Shown piece after piece: positions 55,656-64,000 of a DNA stretch of 64,000 nucleotides; the first letter of the stretch is position 1, and each line of letters begins with the position of its first letter. The position numbers were made by a program, and so were the translations under genes. The notes below the pieces were generated by a model that was given only the letters and a program-made list of their open reading frames with translations, had not been told where the DNA came from and made no database searches. Origin of the DNA: Toxotes chatareus (Eukaryota; Chordata; Actinopteri; Toxotidae); the NCBI GenBank assembly GCA_016801885.1, contig CM028888.1:12075170-12139169 (forward strand), given 5' to 3'.

Positions 55656-58364
55656 GGACTGAACTGTTTGGATATACGCAGTAGATGAAGATAAAAGATA
55701 TATATATTTTTCTGTATTTTCCTGATAAACCAATATATTGAAGGGTCTCTACTGTAGAATTTCTTATAGGTGTTTTTGGCTTTTCCCCCTCCCACTGAGC
55801 CTGATCAGGGAGACAATAACAAAATTGGTCCCTGACGAGGACAGGCTTTTTCAGGATTTTCAGGGGGTGTGACACCTTCAGACATCCAAAAATCCCAGGT
55901 ATCATTCTTATCAAGTGTGATGAGCTAGCTGTCAGTTTTCCCCAAGGGAGCTAACTTTGGAACAATACCTGTGATTTAGGTTAGCCATCACTCTCTCTGT
56001 CTCTCTTTCTCCTCCCGCATGGCCTTTCTCTCTCTCTCTCTCTTTCTTTTTCGCGCACACACACATACACGCACTGATGCGAGAGCTGTGGCCCATGGGG
56101 ATATTTTTCTTTTGGCTGGGGGATCAGAAGGATGCAGAGCTGTGAATGCTTCAGTCCCGCTCTCCTCTGGTGTGCGCTCTCGCTCACACTGTGTTGGGAA
56201 TTAATGACTTCTCTGTGGCCCATCAACAGCACAAAACACGTGGGGAGAAAACATAAGAGATGGAGTGTGGGGGGAGCGGCTAGGGGAGCAGAAAATAACA
56301 GATAAACCTGGGACCTTATGTTGCATTCTTTGGCCATGCACAGTACTGCGGCAGAAGAGGACTTAAAGGATAATACTAAAAGGCGACTAGAGAGCAATAG
56401 GAATTAAGAGAAAAGAACAATAAGTTGGTGCTGAGTCAGATTGGTGATATTGCAGGAAGAGGTAATTTCATTTTGGCTTCCCACCAGAGACCAGAGAGGA
56501 GAAAGTGAGGTTTAACACTTCATGCCCTTTCCTTTCACCTTCTCACATTCAAGTTGAGACACATACTCATTCATTCCGTTCATACTCAGTAGCACATTCA
56601 TACAGTACATGTTGATGCATGTATCCAGAGGAAGCAGCAAATAAAGATATAAAGTGAATGAAAGAGTAAATGAAAAAGGTTGGGGAGAAAGGATGGGAAG
56701 GGACTGGGAGAGTCTGTTTTCCATTTATGTAGCTTTTAAAAGAAAGAACCTCTGTTCAAACAAGGACTTTTAACCCATACAGCATTTATCAATAGTAAGT
56801 GTATATGCATAATTAATAATCAGCCATCACAAATCACAAATCACAATTTACTTACACCTACGAGCATGTTATAAATACTGTCAGCTGTACTATGTCCTTC
56901 ATTTTGCCCTGACCCTCATTAAACAATTTATCCACCCATACCGATTGTAGCAGGTTAGAACCATAAACCCACAAGTGGAAGGAACAAAAGCAATATCATT
57001 GTGTAAAGGTTATATAGTCCAGTTTAGTCAGAGAGGGATCTTGAAGATTTTAAAAAGAGAGGATCGAATTTTGTCTGGATTTATACAGTGTAAAACCTCT
57101 TTGATCGAGCTATAGCGTGTCAAGGGAAAATCTCCAAAAAGTTTTTTTTTTTTTTAACAAACGAACCTGCTGAATCAGTTTAATCTCACAGGCAATTTGA
57201 CTACTTTCCTACACAGCTCAATGTCTATAGAAATCATACTGGACTGTTCTGGAGCAGATGATTTACATCTAAGGTACTGTATCCCTGTGTAGTGAGACAG
57301 AGAGGTGTAGAGGTTGGGCTTGTGGATGACCAAGATGTTACAAGGCATGCAGCTACAAAGATTGTTTTGATTGTTTTTTATTTTTATTTTCATTTATTTT
57401 TATTTATTTTTTGTGGCTCAAATTCCCAATTCAATATTGGTGAGCTGATAGCACAGTAACTAAAAAAGGTGCTGACAGTGTGATGGGTCTCAGCAGGCAA
57501 GCCTAGGCAAGGTATCTCCCCTGAGTTACCCCATCTAGATTTTTTTTTTCTTATTTCAGGACTCTGTAGGCTTATACAAGCCATATTCACAATGTCGTCA
57601 GAAACTGTGAATGTAAGCTAAAAAAAAAAGGGTGCTATGAATCCACAAAGACTTTGAGCCCAGACTTTTTCATAAAAAGCATAGCAACATAAAAAAAAAA
57701 CAGGGAAGTACATGAAATTAGAAAATCATGGAAACAGGTATAGTTTTCAGAAAATTTATCAAAATCTTAAACAGAGGTGTAGTACGTCCAAGTACATAGT
57801 ACGTACGTAGAGTGCATACACTAAAAGCAAATGTGAAAGGGATAGTTGTCAAACAAAAAGGTAAAATATAAATAATATGATTGTAAAGCTTGCAACATAT
57901 TACATGTATCTTATCAGCCAAAAAATCAGGTGTTTGGAATATTTATTCAACGCTGCACCAAGAGCAGATTATAAATGTGGTCCAATGCTGCTTTGGTGAG
58001 AGAAGGTTTTGTACTCAGAAAGCTGCTACTATCAGAGCTCTTACTAATTACTGAACCCACTACAGGAGTACAGGCTGCCATGGTTTTTACATGAGTCACA
58101 TGAGTAGGCCACGGAATAACAAAGCTTGTGCCAGCACTACCAGCTGTTCTGAAATGCCAATTGTATACTTCCTGTACCTGCTTCCTAATGTGAGAATGAA
58201 TGAATAAATGCATGCACTCAGCGATCCAGCTCACAAACTTCATAACCGCAACCTAACCCAATCTTTCCTGTCCTTTCATCAGCTTTGACATTGTAGTTTG
58301 TTTCCCTGCGTTCAACAAGTCCTTCAACCAGAACAACCATATATGCTGTTTGTGCCTATCCTCT
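55656..58364. other. Unique non-coding sequence
   Basis: No gene recognised. It contains a (CT)n tract at 56029-56044, T-runs at 57142-57155 and 57540-57549, TTTTTAT-type low complexity at 57366-57412, and a GTACGT-rich patch at 57782-57812. The 138-codon minus-strand frame at 55981-56397 reads partly through the CT repeat and is not called. Confidence 0.45.
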
Positions 58365-58850
58365 TAGGCGACCCATGGGAGGCAGTCCATTTTATTCTCA
58401 TGAAATAGTGCCCCTATGGCAGCAGGCGTACCAGGCTTTTGCTGTCATGGTTACAATACAAACAGGCTGTTATGGTTATGGAATGGTCACGGTTTAGTTA
58501 GGTTTATGCAAAAGAAAAAATATCTTGGTTAGGTTTAGGGAAAGTTTGTAGTTTGTAGTTTTAAGACAAGTACTTCATCGAGGTTAGAGGACCTTTGTTG
58601 TCATGGTTACAATAAACATACAGTTAAGGTTGTAGAACAGTCTTGGTCAAAAGAAACAATGGTGACTATTGGTTTCAAATGAGAAACGAACAGTAGTCTC
58701 CTGTGTCAACATCCTGTGTTTTGTTGACCCATCCGTCCACCACAGCCTCTTCCCTGTGTTTTTCTTTCAACAGCGTCACCTGTCTTCCTCCTTTGCTCCT
58801 GTTATAAATACCATCACTGTAAGAGGTCACCTAACAATTAAATGTAACTA
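58365..58850 (+). repeat. Teleost dispersed repeat with 'GTCATGGTTACAATA' copies
   Basis: The segment contains GCGACCCATGGGAGGCAGTC, CTATGGCAGCAGGCGTACCA and two copies of GTCATGGTTACAATA at 58444-58458 and 58600-58614. Further words are GGTTAGGTTTAGGGAAAG, CTCCTGTGTCAACATCCTGT and TTTGTTGACCCATCCGTCC. This vocabulary recurs in percomorph fish intergenic DNA as I remember it. It has no coding potential and no obvious terminal repeats. Its class is unknown and the borders are approximate. Confidence 0.5.
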
Positions 58851-61480
58851 TGGGTCATAATAAGCTGCTTCCACCAGTGGCTCATAGGATTGTTTTTTAG
58901 GGGAGGACAGTCTCCCAGAATATGGTACAACGTGTGTGTATATATTTTTTAAAGATTTATTGTTTTCAAAGTGCCGTGCCAAGAACCTGGATCTGTGAGA
59001 AAAATACACCAAATTCTGTAGTGTTGGATGTTTAGTAAGTAAGATTGGTTACATGGTCAGTAAACAAACCATCAATAATTAAGATAGACTGCAGAAACAA
59101 AAACTCACTTTAAGGAAACAGCAGTTTATTATTCATTCAAGGCTGTTCAGCATTATCAGGAGACAAGGACACCTGCACATTTGAATCCGTAATGAGAGAG
59201 TGACAAACAAAACATAGCAAACACAACTATACATCAAAGGCAATGGTGGAATTAAATATCAAGAAGACTATGCAAAGGAAAGAAAAGGGGAAATGAATCA
59301 ATATAAAATGAATGTGTGTGAGAGTGAGAGTTGATGATGTTTCAGTAGAAATTCTGTATATTCTGTATATGAACACATACAAAAAGATGATGTCCAAAAA
59401 AAACTTTACTACATGTGAGATGTAGAATGAGGAGGTTTCTGTTGAGCAGCAAGAATGTCTTAGCTGCCAGTGTTTTAGTGTGATGAGCGCTGAAAGATTC
59501 AAGATCAAAGCTGATATGGTTGTTCGGTGCTGTCACAGACATCTGCTCATGCAGTTTTGATGCTATGTTGTTCGTTGCAGAACTAGGGGAATAAAGAAGC
59601 GTTCCCACATAGTTTAAAAGAAGATGCCTGAAGCCTCTGTAAGATGCACAAGGGGTCTTTCAGATAACGCACCATGACTTTACTTGTATCATCTTTTAGC
59701 AATGCAGAAATCTTAATGTGCTGATTTTATGAGAAACAAACAGCATTTTCAAATTGGTATAAAGGTTCACCCCAAAGGTTGGATATCATAGCAACTTTAA
59801 CCAGTTTCACACCTAAACTGATACAGTGCACACAAGCAAAAGTCAGAAACTGTATGTATAAAATTAGTAAGTGAAATTAAGAAGAAATTTCTCCCTAGAA
59901 CATTCTGCAAGATAAACTCACTGAAATAAATCTGTATAGAGCAACATTTTTGATACAAGAAACAAAAGTAGCAGAGAGTAAAATGAAATGAGACAGATTA
60001 AAAATTCTTGAGCTATGCTTATCAGGGAACAGACATGAAGCAGCCAGAAGATAATCTCATACGTAACTATTTAAATTTAACCTTGAAAGAGATGATACAT
60101 TCATATTGTAATAAGCCCACTGAGTAAGAACATTTGCCTTTAACTTGACAAAACAACCTTGCCCGTGGTCTCAAAGCACATGGATCTGTCAAACTGTAAT
60201 AAAATCTTATCAGGAAGTCCAAACTGAAAAAGAACCTTAGTGGCAACATTTTTCAACAAGACTGATTTCCTGAATGAGTTGAGCCCAAAGATAGATCAAG
60301 TCCAACATAACAAAAGTTAAACACAAATTGCACATCTTTTTAGACACCAGAACTACCAACCAGAATCTCCAGCGCACCATCACTCAAGAAATCCTTGACT
60401 TCTTTAGGTTAGGTGAAAACACTGAGTCAACATTTTCTGTTCCTCTTCTCTAGGCCCACCATCTTGTGTTGGATTGATTGCAGAATTGACGTGTGGTCGC
60501 CTTAAGTACTGGAATTACACTAGACTGCTGACTTTCGCTTGCTCACCTTAGAATTTATGGCACCAACACTTAATGGCCAGTGAAGCCAATTTATTCAGCT
60601 TGGAAAGCCTTTAGCTCTATACCTTTCCCTTTCTCCATCAACTAGAACTGACAAAGCTGTAGTTTGAAGTAGTCACATTTTTATCCAGCATAGCCAGCAA
60701 TAGCTTCAAAGTCAGAACAGGTTTCCCTTGAAGTAGAGGAGGTAGGTGAAGAAGATTCTGTACTGGATGTTATTGTGTCTGATAGAAATCACAGACTAAA
60801 CGTAAAAAAAAAATGAGATTGATAATTCATCTTGTACAGCTGATCATGTGATTCCCCCTGAGGATATGGGTATATCAGGAAAGGTTTTCCTTATTGTCGA
60901 AAAGACAAAAGGAAAAGAGGGATTGTAATTACATGCGACTATGTATTGATGTAATTAAGCAAGCAATTAATAATGCAATTGATTGACTGTAATATGCATA
61001 CATCATTTCATTTTACAATAGCAGTATGAATGGGAGTTTTTGGTCACAAAACAAGCAGTGACAAAATGTGTTCATCAGTGATCTGGCCCCTCAGACTACA
61101 CCGGTAACAATGCAAGTGCAGCCTTGTTGGAAGGTAATATTTGGTACTGAAGTGCTTAAAGGCTTTACCAAGCAATCACTTCACTGTCATCAAACACTAA
61201 TATTAATGCTGCTTTTTGTTGAAGAAGATGAGTTCTGGAGCACAGCAGGGCATAGATCAGCAGTGCATTCACTCTAATAGGGTGTTAACACCCACACTGA
61301 AAAGCACTATCGTCTTTAAGTGATATCTCATGCTGTCGGTTTTAGTGCTTACTGGTCTGAAGAAAGGTCACTGGATCAGTTTTGGATAGACCTGACTCCT
61401 TCAGCAGACTGTGTAGGCAGCCAGGACGTTGTGGACCAGCTGGCTGTAGTTCACACTAATGAACAGAGACAGTTTCTGTT
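58851..61480. other. Unique non-coding sequence
   Basis: No gene or repeat family recognised. The region is A-rich on the + strand with several TTTATT words that are AATAAA in reverse, which could suit a minus-strand 3' UTR, but no coding exon supports that. The 69- and 68-codon + frames at 61068-61277 and 61320-61526 have no domain. Confidence 0.4.
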
Positions 61481-61497
61481 AAAAAAAAAAAAAAAAA
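61481..61497 (+). repeat. Poly-A tract (17 nt)
   Basis: A-run directly after the segment 61320-61480, whose translation (…LDQFWIDLTPSADCVG…) looks moderately protein-like. Confidence 0.9.
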
Positions 61498-64000
61498 TCC
61501 AATCAATGGCAACAGAGGGGTTTTAATGAATTAGCAAGCAGAAAGCAGGGTGAAATAAAAATAGTGGCTCGCAAAAGGTACATTGACATTAACAGGTGTT
61601 CCTGGTGGGAGAGAAACACAACACAGAGGTAGGAGCACTGTGAGAAAATCTGGCAGCTTTTAGAAGTCCAAATCCTGATTGATCCAAAGATGAATGCACC
61701 ATAATTCTGTTGCAACAAATGATCACTTTCCAACTGATGACAACACATTTCTTGAAGCCAAAACAAAATGGGATAAAAGGCCAGATAAAAGAAGACGTCA
61801 TCACATATGATTTGTCTATTAATCAGAAATGATATATGACAATACAATGTTACCTTACAATGCTTTGTCAGCTACAACATAGGAATCTTGCCATTTTTTT
61901 CCCCAACATTTGAGCTCTATGTCAAGGCTAACTGCCACCTTCCCAGGACTGCTAGCCATTACCCTAGCTGCACCACATTCTCTTTCTTGACAATTGCTTA
62001 TTTACTTTATTAAACACGACAGAATGATTTTCTCCTAAATTGCTGCCATTCATTGTTCATGTTGATTTACATTTAGCCTATCAAGAACCTCACAATTTAA
62101 CTAATTCCCCTTTTAACACTTTCTTTTGATTCCTTTCATTTTCCACGAGTCGTTTTGACAGACTAAGTGAAAGCAATAACTGGCAAACCAGCTCATGTCA
62201 CATGAAGCTGTCATACAGTCATATCTTAAAACTGAGAGGTGAGAGTACTTGTCAGCAGCTTAAGATACGGTGGCTTGATATTTCAGTTGGCTTCTTTTTT
62301 ATCGCTGTGACATCGACACGCAAGTTTGCTGATTGATGAATGACAGATACAATATACCTAATTATTTCTAAAGTGAAAACAAAAGCTAGATCCTCAGTGG
62401 ATGTCAGAGCTAGTGCTGAATCATAGAGCTTCTTTCTGCAACAGATGATTCACTGAAGATGACACCATTGCAGTTGCTACTGCTAATTTAGCATGATCCT
62501 GTTCCCTACAATGCCAGGCACCTGAATTAGTACAAATATTGTACTGTGACATTTTTATTCTCTACAGTTTTTCTGTTATTAAGCCAAGGAAAAAAAATGA
62601 AACATCAAAAGTCAGTCTCTCAGTACTGAGGAGACATGTTTATCAGTGGCTGAAGAAGAAAGAAGAGGACAAGTCCATAAGCCCTTGCTTACACTCCACA
62701 CTGAGGTGTCAAATATATCCTCATACAGCAAAAATATTTTTGCAGTGTCCATATTATTGTGATTTTGATTTCCATAGTATCACCCAGATCCACTGATCTT
62801 CCTGTGGAGCCAAGTGATCACAGAGGAAGTTGTAGGGGACAGAAAGTTGGCTTCTTAACATTGTTGCTTTGCCATGTTTGTGAAAGGTTGACAAAAGCAT
62901 TTTTTAAAAAGTTCTTACTTTGCCCAAAAACAATACCGTACCTGAGTGCATGTTCCCAAATGTATCCACCAGGGAGAGCAATGTCAAAAGCTCAAGTTAT
63001 TGTGGTCAAAAATGTGAGCTGAGAGATAAACTTGTTTTCAAATTCCTTCCCATAAGTGTGGACACAGTCTTATCAAAATGTACTGGTTTAAAGCTGCAGA
63101 AACAGTTGGCAAAGCTGGATGAAGTCAGTCTCTGAGGAAGGATTTTTAAGGAGATGAACAGACAGTTAAAGTAATGGCAGTAATACCTCAGTGTGAGTCT
63201 CATCAAGATCCATAATGTACTGCACTTGTAACTCTTGGAATGATTGCACATAAATTTCAAAGAAGTGAAAAGAGAAAACCAAGATGATCTGTTTAATAAA
63301 TATCAACAGCCCATTATAAATGCACTGAACTGTTTACTTAGCAGTGATGTTTTGAGATGTGAATACACAGGATACTCTCTGTTAAGGGATGCTGTCAAAC
63401 AGGTACAAGAAGAGCAAAACATCTGGATCAGTGGTAGCCAAGTTTTCCAGCAACCTCCAGCAGTAATTAAAACATGCACATGTACACACACATCTGTGTA
63501 TCTGTAAAAGCTTCAAATTGAATTGCTTGCCACATAGAACTTCCTTTTGGCAGAGTGTATAAAAGTGACAATGGGGAGTAAGAGGTAATTTAGACAAGAT
63601 TGTACATTTAGCCAAGAATTTAGCAGACTGTACACCCAGCTTTACCCCCACAAGCTGAAAAAAATCAAACTGTGCCTGTAATTTTTGTCCTTTACTATGA
63701 GATGAAGTAGAACTAGATGAGTTGCCAAATTACCCATTTTTCTACACTTACCTCTGCAGCCGTAAGATCAAATGAATTAAAACAAGAAAATGGTAGAAAA
63801 GTGCTGAGAGTGAGGTTTGGGAAATGGTATCTGCTAATTAGCCACATACACCCCTGGGCTCTTAAACTGTGTGAGCATTTGGATGCAACTGCGAATCCAT
63901 GTGTGACCAGGTTTAGGTTCCAGGTTTCACTTTAAAGTTTTAGACTGAAGACAAATCATAACATTTGTTTTGTTGTTTTTCTATTTTTTTATTTGGTATA
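61498..64000. other. Unique non-coding sequence to the end of the window
   Basis: No gene or repeat family recognised. Open frames at 62539-62796, 62920-63135 and 63244-63507 (+) are lysine-, glutamine- and serine-rich. They read somewhat like fragments of a degraded reading frame, but no family or conserved motif could be named. Confidence 0.4.

Noticed and set aside
1..64000. CRISPR array, prokaryotic operon or viral genome
   Set aside because: No spaced direct repeats, no long tightly packed ORFs, and abundant vertebrate microsatellites and LINE tails.

Overview
The window reads as non-coding vertebrate nuclear DNA, most likely from a ray-finned (teleost, probably percomorph) fish. It is AT-rich and CpG-poor, with very many CA/TG, CT, AAT, AAG and TATC microsatellites and homopolymers. 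It also carries 3' ends of LINEs whose tails I recognise from teleost genomes: an L2-type 'TTCCTGTTAAAAGGGAG' tail ending in AATTGA repeats, a GATTCT-repeat tail, and an 'AATTTCCCCACGGG' tail. I see no prokaryotic gene organisation, no tRNA or rRNA gene, no CRISPR array and no complete protein-coding gene. Most open frames are 60-145 codons, start at arbitrary ATGs and have no recognisable domain, as expected by chance in 64 kb of AT-rich DNA.

Layout. 1-5 kb is the most transposon-dense part: an L2-type LINE tail (about 1.92-2.51 kb), a longer decayed L2/Maui-like LINE with reverse-transcriptase C-terminal remnants (3.2-4.29 kb), and an LTR-like block (about 4.37-4.81 kb). 5-24 kb is mostly unique sequence with microsatellites and a few short teleost dispersed repeats (12.8, 19.7 and 24.3 kb). 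25-42 kb is mostly unique and holds a series of splice-flanked, phase-compatible short frames at 26.5, 34.85, 40.2 and possibly 41.98 kb, the best candidate for real exons of a large-intron gene on the + strand. 42.2-43.3 kb is a block resembling a dispersed repeat, with CCAAT and GC-box-like sequence. 43-64 kb is unique sequence with two further LINE tails (50.8 and 55.0-55.6 kb), a perfect 15-bp hairpin (54.67 kb) and a dispersed repeat (58.4-58.85 kb).

The simplest reading is a large intron or gene desert of a fish chromosome. Two more speculative items are a fragment resembling the end of an immunoglobulin V domain (F strand, CDR3-like loop, damaged J-like G strand, phase-1 donor) at 5.6 kb, and a minus-strand, splice-flanked decayed frame at 14.7-15.1 kb. 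Repeat family names and exon calls come from pattern recognition and hand translation only; no searches were run. I found no convincing new biological system.
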